Shown piece by piece: positions 12,438 through 23,700 of a stretch of DNA of 64,000 bases (within the stretch, counting starts at the first letter, position 1; each line of letters begins with the position of its first letter). The notes beneath the pieces were generated by a model, which was not told the origin of the DNA, searched no databases, and saw only the letters and a list, made by a program, of their open reading frames with translations. Origin of the DNA: Brienomyrus brachyistius (taxonomy: Eukaryota > Chordata > Actinopteri > Osteoglossiformes > Mormyridae); contig NC_064554.1 of the NCBI RefSeq assembly GCF_023856365.1, positions 8,795,001 through 8,859,000 of the forward strand, given 5' to 3'. Both the position numbers and the translations under genes were made by a program.

Positions 12438-13865
12438 CTAGCTACCAGGTAGCATGGGGTCTGAGACGCGCCTTTGGATGTCAGCCAGCCCTGGGGGGGC
12501 CTGCAGATTCTCAGGGAGCGAGGGGAACCGCAGGCCACTGCAAAGTCTAGGGGTGAGGTCCGTCTCGGGGAATGGCGACATGGTGTCTTCTGGGGCGTCA
12601 GCGAGGTGAACACCGCTGGAAAGGGAGTCCCTGGACTTGTGGGGGAAGCTGTCGGGGCTCTGGAGAGGGCAGGAGAGCAGGGCATCAGAGGTCAGAGATG
12701 GATGGGTGAGTGAATAATGCTGCTGTAATGGCAGCTGAGAGAGCAGCACAAATCACGTGGATTCCCTCGCACCTGCAGTGGGGACGCCAGGCCCTCTGTG
12801 GACACAGATATGACGGGGGCCGCTCCGTGCAGCGCCTGTGTCCCACCGCCATACCGGGCAGACAGGTGCAGTACATGGGTGCCAGGGGACACGGAGCTAT
12901 AGGCGGGAGGCACAGGGGTCATCTGACGCTGCAGCAGCTGCAGGATCACGCTGATGTCGGCCATCATTCGTGTCTCTAGCCTGTGGGGGGTGACAGTGCA
13001 GAGTGAATCTCACAGCTTCCCTGCAGTATAGTCAGAACTGGCTCATACAATTTTGACAAGCTTCGAAAGCAGAACTAGGATCTCTTCTCCCCTCCCCTCC
13101 CTGCCCACCTAACACCTCCCCTTCCCTCTCGTCTCCCTACCCACCTGACATCTCCTCTCCTCCCCTCTCCCTGCCCACCTAACACCTCCCCTTCCCTCTC
13201 GTCTCCCTACCCACCTGATATCTCCTCTCTTCCCCTCTCTCCCCCTGCCTACCTAACACCTCTCCTCCCCTCACCCTGCCCCTAAATACATGACAGCTCC
13301 TCTCCCCCTCATTCCTCTCCTTGCCCCAGCATACCTGACATCTCCTTTCCACCCCTTCCCCCTCCTCTCCCTGCCTACCTGATATCTCCTTTCCTGTCCT
13401 CCTTCCCTCTCTTCACCCTGCCGCTGCCATCTCCTCCCCTCTCCCCTCCTCACCTTTCCTCTTCTTCTCCCCTTTCCTCTCCTCTCCTGGCCCCTGCCTA
13501 CCTGACATCTCCTTACCTCTCCTCCTCTCACCTCTTGTTCCTGCCCCTCACTACCTGATATCTCCTCTTTTTTCCTCCCCTTCACACTCTTCTCCTCTTT
13601 TCAACCCATCTCCTCTCCTCCTCCCCTCTCCCTACCCACCTGTCATCTCATCTCCACCACTCCTATCCCCCTCTCTCCTCACACACTCTCCACAGACTTC
13701 ACCTGTTCAGCTGGGACTGCAGTAGCTCAAGGCGGGACTCCAGTTCACTGGACCTGTCCTCCGTGTGGGGGGGTGGGAGGCGAGGGGGCTGTGGGCTCTC
13801 TGGAAAGTGACTGGACCGACGTTCAGGCCAGTAATCATACAGGCTAGACGCACTGAGCGGTGGTG
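12438..13865 (-). CDS. kcnh6: kcnh6 exons 14-16: coiled coil and C-terminal tail
   Basis: Exon 14 (13865-13703) ends in the coiled coil [15 protein letters not shown]. Exon 15 (12980-12773) continues [20 protein letters not shown] then [10 protein letters not shown], very like other ERGs. Exon 16 ends [11 protein letters not shown] with TAG at 12438-12440. Intron 15 is extremely short. Acceptors at 12735, 12723 and 12720 are all in frame, so the exact junction is undecided. Confidence 0.9.
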
Positions 13866-16800
13866 CTGAAGGACATGGAGGCATCGGTCAAAGAGAGACT
13901 CTGTGTGTGTATCTGTGTGTGATAAAAACCTGCTACTTTGATGCTATGGGGATAAATTTTTTCTACTCTCTGAATGCAATCAAAAAAATGTCAAAAGTCT
14001 TGTATTTTGTTTGGTTACTTATGGTTAATGTTAGGGCTGGGTGGGGGTTAATGTTGTCATATTTGGGATTATGGTTTTACCTATGGAAATGAATGAGGAG
14101 TCCCCACAAAGAAACATTTACAAACCTGTGTGTGTGTGATGGGGTGGGGGGGGGCACTCTTAGATGAACAGGGTATTAGAAATTCGCATTGTCTTAAAAG
14201 GACGTTTTGAAATACAGTTACATTTTTCTTTAAAATTGCATAACGTAAAGGGATATGTGTGTGGGGGGGTTCTGGGAGCCACCTCTATACCTGTGTAAGG
14301 ATGGCTTCTTTCCTGGGGGGAGCCTCCATCGGGCAGCAGGCTGACCACCGACGGGGCGTAGGGCTCCATTTTGCCTCGGCCTGGGGTCTTTATCTCTTCC
14401 TCACTGGACTGGGAACAGGGGCTGCCACTGCTGCACTGCTCCTCCCAGTGTAGCTGTGGCTCCGCCCCCCGGTGGTTTCCCAATAAGGGGTAGGTCTGGT
14501 TGGGGTACACATCCTCCCGGTCCATCCCATCTACAGGCAGGAAGCACAGAGGGAGTGTGGACTTGATTGATTGAAGCAATGATTATACTGAAACCATAAC
14601 TCAAGGCTGCCCATTAAATCCTGCATAAATGCTTATAAATGAAGCCTTAATCCATAGTGTAGCCAATAGGAGGGGTGTGTGATAGAGAAGGCATGTTAAT
14701 TCCACCCCCTACTAGCTTCCATGAGTTCTCCATTATGATCAAGAGCCCCAGCATAAATGCATCAATCTGCGATGGTGACAATGACTCCCCACAGAGCACA
14801 GATACTCGCTCACCGGGTTGGTTGCGCTTGAGTTGTTTGGTTGGTTGGAGTTGGTTGGTTGAGTTCTTCGGGCACCGGGGCCGGCGGTACCCACAGTCGG
14901 ATTCTTCACTGGGGACGGGCTGGATAACGCGATCTGCCTGATACAAACCATCTTCAGTAAACCATACAGTAGTCCCTCGGTGAGGCTCTTCTCATGCCAG
15001 GGATACTCACATCTCGCAGGTTGAAGGTGATCTCCAGGTTACTCCAGAAGTTGTTGGAGAAGTCAGGGTACATGTCCAGCACCTCGAGCAGGTCGTCCCG
15101 CTGGATCTTGTGCAGGTCGCAGTAGGTGAGGGCACACACATCTGCGCTCGCCTTCCCGGGACGTGTGTACAGGCCGATGGGCTCGCCAAAGATGTCATTC
15201 TTGCCTGAGTTAGTAAGGAAGAGGAGGGAAAAAGCTGAAGAGGGCCACAGTGAAATCATTTTCAGACAGAAGACATAATATTATATATTTTTACTTCTCA
15301 CCAGTTACACTACAAGGTTTAAACAATAAGCTAACAAGGGTAACCTGTACTGACAATGTGAAACAAAGAACATTATTTTCTAGGGATTGTCAAACCAACA
15401 CCAGGGGGCACTAACGGGCCACATAAAATAATATACTGGATATAAACTGCCTGGAGAACTGGTAGTTTTACAGCTGGTGGAGACATTTTGTCAGTGTGGC
15501 TCACAGCTTGCAATCCAAGGCCTCTACCTGGGTTTACTCAGCCCTGAGCTTGGCCCTCACACAGATTTCATGCACTCTACAGGTGAAACTGCCTGTTCAC
15601 AGTGGTCTCCAGTTTAAATGTCTGTATTGTATCAGTTCCCCTGTAGAGTTTTGAATCCATCCATTACGGGACTGTGCATCTGGCATCGTTTCTTCATGGT
15701 GCATGTAAATATCTGACCAGCCCATGATCCAAATCGAACAGAGCAGCAGCCGAAATGGACTTGCACAGACGAGTGAAGCACAGATGAATGGGGTCTAAAT
15801 CTGTCCTGCTGCTCCTGGCACCGTGCAAACAGGGCAGAGTGTGATAAGGCTGGCACAGCGGGCACTTTGGCAAGGTCAGAGTTAGGGCGCGTGCAATTCT
15901 ACATCCCTTTACATTACGCAATTTTAAAATTTAAAGCAAAATGTAACTGTACTTCAAACCGTCCTTTTAAGATAATGGTAATTTCTAATATCATATGTAA
16001 GACTCCCCCCCCCCCCACACACACACACGCACACGCAACACACCGTCATGAAATTACATTCTTATTGCAATATTCACAGGACTGCCCTCTCAGCACTGAC
16101 CATGTACATACAGACACACACACACACTTGGACCCATGGGTAGTTAGAATTAGTGACTGCACTAACACTCCTGAGCACTGGCACACTACAGGGCTGTGTA
16201 CTTAGCTCCCTCATACTCCCTGGCCACACAAGACTGTATTAGCAAGCATAGCTCTAAAGTTACTGTAAAAATTTGCTGATAACACAACCATACTAGGTCT
16301 CATCACCAAAAGCAACAAAGAGAGCCTATAGAGAGGAGATTGCTACCTTATCACAGTGGTGCCAGGACAGCAATCTGTAGCTCATTACCAGCAAAGGGAG
16401 GAGATGATGTGGACTGCAGAATCCTGTAAGGCGGCTTGCATGCCGCTATATACACCGATGATGCTGAAGTGGAGTGACTCAGATTTAGGTTCGTTGGTTA
16501 GCACGTTACTGATGACCCATGCTGGGGTTTCCCAAACAACAGCGGAAGTTTAGCATTAACGATGCATCGTACTATGTTAGTTCACACTAACTAACATCCA
16601 TTCCCAAAACTGCCGGACTTACTTAGTACCACAGTTGTTTGGACCACATTAGTACAAACCACCGTAGTTCGAACTACAATGGGCCCAGAGGCGAGTGGCT
16701 TCACTCTCACGCAGGTTGCGTGTAAAAACTCCCAAACGTCATAACAACATTTCTAAATATTACAGTTGTGCTGATATTATATTATTATTTATTGTGCCAG

Positions 16801-17640
16801 TCATATAACAGCAATAATAGTAATACCTCAAAAATAGCAATAGTGTCGTGATAATAATATAATACACAGCTAAGAAGAACTATTACAGCCTTATTTGTGG
16901 CTCAGTGGGACGGACGGCAGCGCATAACACCCACCATGGTATACCAGGTTTCTCACCTACACAGCCATGGATTTGTACCACAAGTGGATTTTTTAAATCT
17001 TTTTCATATTGCAATGAAAGCGGTTAGTGGTGATAAGCGCTGAGTGATAAATCGTTTCAGCATCGTCATCACGATGTGCACATCGGCACTGCTTTGCCAG
17101 CTGACTCACGACTCACGACGACACAACCAGCTTACTAAACACTATTTTTAGATACGCTCTATTTGTTAATGGTTTATTTCAGGTAATTTAATCTCCTTTT
17201 TGGTTTTATAAATGTGATACTGCGATGTCAAAATTGTGCAGCCCTAAATACATCCATGGAAAAAATTAAGAGACCACTGTATCTCTTAAGACAAATCTGC
17301 ATTTTTAAATCCTGGTTTAATCGTAGTTCTGCTGGCAGAAGGCTATACTGAGTAGAAGGTTGCTTACAGGTTCAAAAAGCCAGCATTACACAAAAATTAA
17401 GATGAAGCAGGAGACACTAGGAATGACCAGAAGCCAGCCAGGTAGAGGGTGGAAGCGACATTCTAATGCCAGAGATGACCGTTAACTTATCCGATAGTTT
17501 CTCATGAATCGCAGGATGATATCAAGTGACCTTCAAAAGGAATGGAGACACATTAAGTGCAGGTCTGAAGTCCAATAAAGCAATGAAGAAGCCTTTCATT
17601 GATGAGAAACAGGAAAGAACCAGGTAGCAGTTTGCAAAAA

Positions 17641-17710
<70 letters not shown>

Positions 17711-20700
17711 CATAGAGACATACTCATAAACTGAGAAATGAGTGAAACAAAAATTTGTGCTGTGGTCTCAATTTTCTCTTTATATATTTATCTATTAAAA
17801 GAATTCTACCATATAGTACAAACAAGGTGGGTAAACAACATCCTCTACAAACCATGCCACACTCCTGAACAAAAAAGTACATAAAAAGTACTCTTACAAC
17901 TACACTTTCAAAGCGCTTGACATTACAGATGTCTATATGGCAAGATTATTTCATTACTTTCACCTTACTTACATAGCGATTACCCTCCTTCGACTGCATT
18001 TTCCACCATCAATGACTTAGTCACCCAGAACTTAGCTTCTAACTACATTTCGAGAGCTGTAGTCCAAACTACACAACTTAATGACTGTTTGTGAGCGTCC
18101 GCTCAAACTATGGTTTTTGGGAAGCACCTGTGTCATTTAACGATGCATCATACTATCTAAGTTTACCTCAAGAGTTCGAACCATGGTTTCGGGAGATAAC
18201 TGCATCGTACTTGCATAGTTCCAGCCACACAAGTGGGTTTTTCCACTCCACCAGGCTGGCACCCTAGAGGCTCTACTTCATGCGTAAACTGAGGTCATGT
18301 GACATGCATCCTCACATCCCCACCAGCTGCTACAGATGCCTCACAAGGAGCATCTTCGCCGAGTGCCTCGCTGTCTGGCACAGCAGATGCACCATCCAAG
18401 ACCGTAAGGCCATCCTGAGGACAGTTCATAGGCTCCAAGCTCCCAGCCCTGGAGGACCTCTACCACACAGGCAGTGTGAGCGAAGCCGGTGGAATCATCA
18501 TGGGCGGTTCCCACCCAGCACACTGGCTGCCCTGCAAGCCCCATCTGGTCACCACTATCGTAGGATTAGCTCAGGGTCCAACAGGCTTAAAATGTTTTTT
18601 TGCACAGGCCACCCGATTGATACATTCCATACTGCCAAGTTACACTAAAACCTGCAGCAGAAATATACATTTATTTACTTATTCATCCATTTATCGTACT
18701 TATTATTACACCTGCTGTTCAACGTACATCTGTCTGTTCTCAGGTTTTCATTGACTTTACAACTTGAAATGCAATAATTACATTCAAGATTTGTTGCATT
18801 TGGGGGTAATTTTTATAATTTAAATTATTATTATTTTTTATTCATGTGTATGTGAATGCTTACGCAAGCCATGTCATAAGCATTTCAATATATTGCTGAA
18901 TCCATTCATCATGGACTTGGGAAATAAAGGACATTGTCTATGCTTGACTTTAACAGTGTAGTGAAACAGGCTTTCAGCTCACATGAAATGGTGTAACACG
19001 GTCAGCTGGCATTATTTGGGGTATTTAACAGCTGGCAGACTGTCATCCCAGGGGACGGTACCAGAGGGGTAGGGTCAGATGGGGCAGGATCAAAAGGGTG
19101 GGGTCAGATGGGGCAGGGTAGTTGGGTGGGGTCAGGTGGGGTAGGGCCAGAGGAATGGGGTCAGATGGGGGACAGAGAGCTTGGGTCAGATGGGATACTC
19201 ACCCAAGATGGCCACCACCACGTTTTCACGCAGGATCTCAATGGAGCCACGGGAGATGAAATAGAGGGCGGTGAGCACGTCACCGTAGTGCACGAGTGTG
19301 TCGCCGGGCGGGGCGTGCGTGGTCTTGAAGCGCATGGCAAGTGCCCGCAGGCAACCCTTGCTGGCCCCCCGGAAGGCCGTGCAGTGCTGCAGGAGCGAGC
19401 GGTTCAGGTGCAGGCAGATGTCAGCCTGCAGGCACTCGGGGAAGCCCTTCAGGACCTGGGGGGTGGGGGTCATCAGCACCTTCATTAGAGAGATAATCAC
19501 AGTGACGCTCACCAGGAAGAACCAGACGGTCAGTCTAGGCAGCTGTTCCAGTTGATAGGCCTGGAACTCATCTGCAAAGCACCGGGATACTGGGGATAGT
19601 ACTGAGATAATAAGTGATACCATCATTGCTTAAGACCTCGAGCAGACAAACCGCTGAAGCTGTGCGATGTTTTCATAAGCGTCACAAAGTGGTGTGTGCG
19701 TTTATTACGAATCACTGAATTTACCCAAATTTCTAATATAATAGATTTCATGGTAGAAGAGTTGAAAATTTCCGCACGTCGTCTGCTCTGGGACTCTTAA
19801 AGGCTGATCATTCCTTGCACATCAAAGTGGAGATTTAATGTAACCCTGGATGGAACGACGCCTCCCTTTTTTAGGTTTGCCACGCGTTTTCTCCCAAATT
19901 GGCCAGGGAGTCAGATTTGAGGCACATCATAGATACACTCGCTAGACGAGTGAACGAATGACATGGCGTCCTGTAAACAAACCGCAACTCCAAATATTTA
20001 CACTGCCTTACGTCCTGGGGGGGGGGGTTTGACCATAAATCTGTGCAAAGCGTGTCTGTGCGCCTGGAGACCTCATTTAGCCGTCCACAAACACCCACTC
20101 CTGGCATGTGCCAAGCAGGAAACTGCACAGACAATACAGAGAAAGTGACTGGCCTCCCCACAGCACACCGTGAAAGGGCAGGACGAGCACATCATCCCAG
20201 GCCTGACGTGTGGGACGAGACGCGCGGACCCCTGGGGCGGCCCGGTCGATGGTGAGCGGCCCATGGAGAGCTGGCCAGGCGCTCAACAGGGCAACAGGGC
20301 AGAGCAATTCTGCCTGAACTGCTGCTGTCCTCCTGATTTCAGGCCATTTACAGTCTCTATATGCAGGCTTGAATCAAGGATGATCCTCAGATTAAGCTGA
20401 TACCAATTATGGTTTCAGGCTTTCTGGTTGGGGGGGGCAAAGTGGTCAACAAATTCATCAGATTTAGTCAAATAATACGGGGGGGGGGGTGGTGGTGGTG
20501 GGGGAGATATTATGGCCAGTCCAAGGGCCCCTTAGTAACAGAGACCTAAAAAAAATCGGTCATGGATTGGTCATATGTGTCATGGGCCCAAAATGTCTAG
20601 CGGCACCCCTGTGTCTCTCAAATACCCATGTCACATGAATCGCGTGTATAGGATTCATCCAAAGCAGCACAAATGAACAACAGATCAAGCCTTTACATTT

Positions 20701-23700
20701 CATCTATGATGCGAAGACTGAATTTCCCACTGTTTTGCAGAATTGTTTACTCCTATCTGGCAAATCAAACCCCATTATTTTAAGAGCATAGGAAAGAACA
20801 GAACCGGCTTGGTTCTCGCATGAGCTGCTGCTGATGTCCCCTCGGGCGATCGCCACTCACTCCCAGTTAAGCGTATTCTAATAAGGGATCAGCACCGCCT
20901 GTACTGACTGCCAAATAGGGACCAAAGACTACACACCAGTGACGCGACACTAGAGCTTATCTGCTGAAGGCAGCACAGGGCTTTGAAATGGAATAGCCTG
21001 TAGTGCCGTCTACATGGAGAATTAATGAGGGGCTGTATACATGCGAGCCTGCAGTGCCGTCTGCATGGGGGATTAATGAGGGGCTGTATACATGCGAGCC
21101 TGTAGTGCCGTCTGCATGGAGGATTAATGAGGGGCTGTATACATGCGAGCCTGCAGTGCCGTCTGCATGGGGGATTAATGAGGGGCTGTATACATGCGAG
21201 CCTGTAGTGCCGTCTACATGGAGAATTAATGAGGGGCTGTATACATGCGAGCCTGCAGTGCCGTCTGCATGGGGGATTAATGAGGGGCTGTATACATGCG
21301 AGCCTGTAGTGCCGTCTACATGGAGAATTAATGAGGGGCTGTATACATGCGAGCCTGCAGTGCCGTCTGCATGGGGGATTAATGAGGGGCTGTATACATG
21401 CGAGCCTGCAGTGCCGTCTGCATGGGGGATTAATGAGGGGCTGTATACATGCGAGTCTGCAGTGCTGTCTGCATGGAGGATTAATGAGGGTCTGTATACA
21501 TGCAAGCCTGCAGTGCTGTCTGCATGGGGGATTAATGAGGGGCTGTATACATGTGAGCCTGCAGTGCTGTCTGCATGGAGGATTAATGAGGGGCTGTATA
21601 CATGCGAGCCTGCAGTGCCGTCTGCATGGGGGATTAATGAGGGTCTGTATACATGCGAGCCTGCAGTGCTGTCTGCATGGAGGATTAATGAGGGTCTGTA
21701 TACATGCAAGCCTGCAGTGCTGTCTGCATGGGGGATTAATGAGGGGCTGTATACATGTGAGCCTGTAGTGCTGTCTGCATGGAGGATTAATGAGGGGCTG
21801 TATACATGCGACCCTGTAGTACCGTCTGCATGGAGGATTAATGAGTGGCTGTATACATGCGAGCCTGTAGTACCGTCTGCATGGAGGATTAATGAGGGGC
21901 CGTTTGTGTTAGTTTGTGGGAAATATGGGGCAGGACTCACAGCATTCATGTCGATGCCGTTGGTGTAGGACCAGGCATGCTGGAAGTATTCCTCAAGACG
22001 CTGGCGCAGGCCCCCTGGGATCTGGTGGAAGCGGATGAACTCCTTGACCCGAAGCATCTGCGTATGGTAGCGCGCTGTTCCAGAGTAAAGACGCTGGATG
22101 ATGGCAGACACGTTCCCAAAGATGCTGGCATACATTAGGGCTGTGGGAAGCAGACAGAGGGATCGTTAACAGGGTAATCGGGATATGTGCCAGCATCGCA
22201 AGACCACATAAACCACAGAGATTCACAGGGAGACACCGACACACGCTGTCAGCAATGCCCCTTCCTGTACATGTGACTCCATGTAGGCGCATACTCACAT
22301 CCAATGAGCATGACGCAGATGGAGAAGATCTTCTCGGGGTTGGTGTTGGGTGACACGTTGCCAAAGCCCACGCTGGTCAGGCTGCTGAAGGTGAAGTATA
22401 GCGCCGTCACGTACTTGTCTTTGATGGATGGACCGGAGCTCATGTCACTGTCGTTGTAGTGCTTGCCGATCTGGTCAGCCAGGTTGTCCAGCCAGCCGAT
22501 CTTCATGGCTCTAACACGTGAGGCCCCCGCACGCTCCACATTGCCGATGGCGTACCAGATGCAGGCCAGCCAGTGGGCGATGAGGGCGAAGGTGCACATG
22601 AGCAGGAATAGCACGGCGGCACCGTACTCCGAGTAGCGGTCCAGCTTCCGCGCCACACGCACCAGCCGCAAGAGGCGCGCCGTCTTCAGCAGGCCAATGA
22701 GGGTCGTGGTCTGGGGCTGAGGAGGTGGAGGGCAGAGTTGAAATGTCATGTTCCTTCATGTAGATCCCTGGCTACTATTTCAAAATGATGTTTAACATTT
22801 ACATTTGTCCTTTAATGAGTCTGTTTTAAAGGATAACACACTAGATACTTCATTCTGAAACATGAGATCCCCTTCCTCTCCTGACAGCTATAGTTCACAT
22901 GGCCCATGACCCCTTACACACACACACACACAGGTTTGTAATTATATCTTTGTGGGTTCTGTCCTTTCATTTCTATAGGGAAAACTCGAATCCCAACATG
23001 ACGACCTTAAGCCCAAATGTTCCCCACAATGTATTATAAACCTGATCACCACACACACACACACACACGCAGACCCACATAGATTGTCTCACACACTCTT
23101 GGACAATCCTGGACACTCCCAGACCCTCACCTGACTTGAACAGCACAGGCAGTCAGACCACAGGCTGTGAACCCCCATGGTGGCTGGCTACCTCATCCCG
23201 CTTTAGAAGGCTCGCTCCAAACCCTTTCCACTCAGGGGACATGGTGGCTAATGTCCACCAGTGAACCTCAGTCACCCTGTGGGATAGTAATGCCCCAGCT
23301 TGCAGGATCAAAAGCCTCATTGTTGCTTGTAGAGGAAACCAAATGTCTGCTGTCTAAGTCAGTAGGCCTAGATTTGACCTGCATTTTACCTCATTTACTG
23401 GGGTGGAGGGAGGGGGGGTAGGTGTCACAGTGGACTTTTTAGAAGTTACTTGTTTAGCAGACCTTTTACCACACATGTATCTGCTCTAAAGAGATATCGT
23501 CATTATCGAGGGCCTTAAAAAGCAGTCTCTGATTTTAGAGAAGGGGTATACATCAAGGATCAGGTTCACACGTCTCTGGCCACTCAGTGAACAAGAGGTT
23601 CCGTTCGGTTCTGGCCTGCTGCTAACATTTATGATGAAGACAGCACTAACCATTCCCATCTCACACACCTCATCGGAGCCAGAGCAGAAGATGAGCAGAT

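Larger units (their letters stand above)
16500..18240. mobile_element. Nest of DNA-transposon remnants splitting an L2-like LINE
   Basis: Near-identical GATGCATCRTACTAT blocks occur at about 16560 and 18140. GTTTCCCAAA (16529) faces TTTTTGGGAA (18115) in inverted order. A hAT-like end (TGTGCAGCCCTA) lies near 17236, and a Tc1-like element is inside at 17247-17785. Family assignment of the outer element is uncertain (PIF/ISL2EU-like is a guess). Confidence 0.4.

Noticed and set aside
12173..12685. 170-codon minus-strand Pro/Ser-rich open frame
   Set aside because: Overlaps kcnh6 exon 16 in another frame; the exon 16 frame ending SDPMLPGS matches the ERG family and the phase.
13271..13585. Arg/Glu/Gly-rich open frame on the minus strand
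   Set aside because: Composition artefact of the polypurine strand of the CT-rich tract.
21003..21968. 321-codon plus-strand open frame of 17-residue repeats
   Set aside because: Product of the 51-bp minisatellite; antisense to kcnh6, no splice or homology support.
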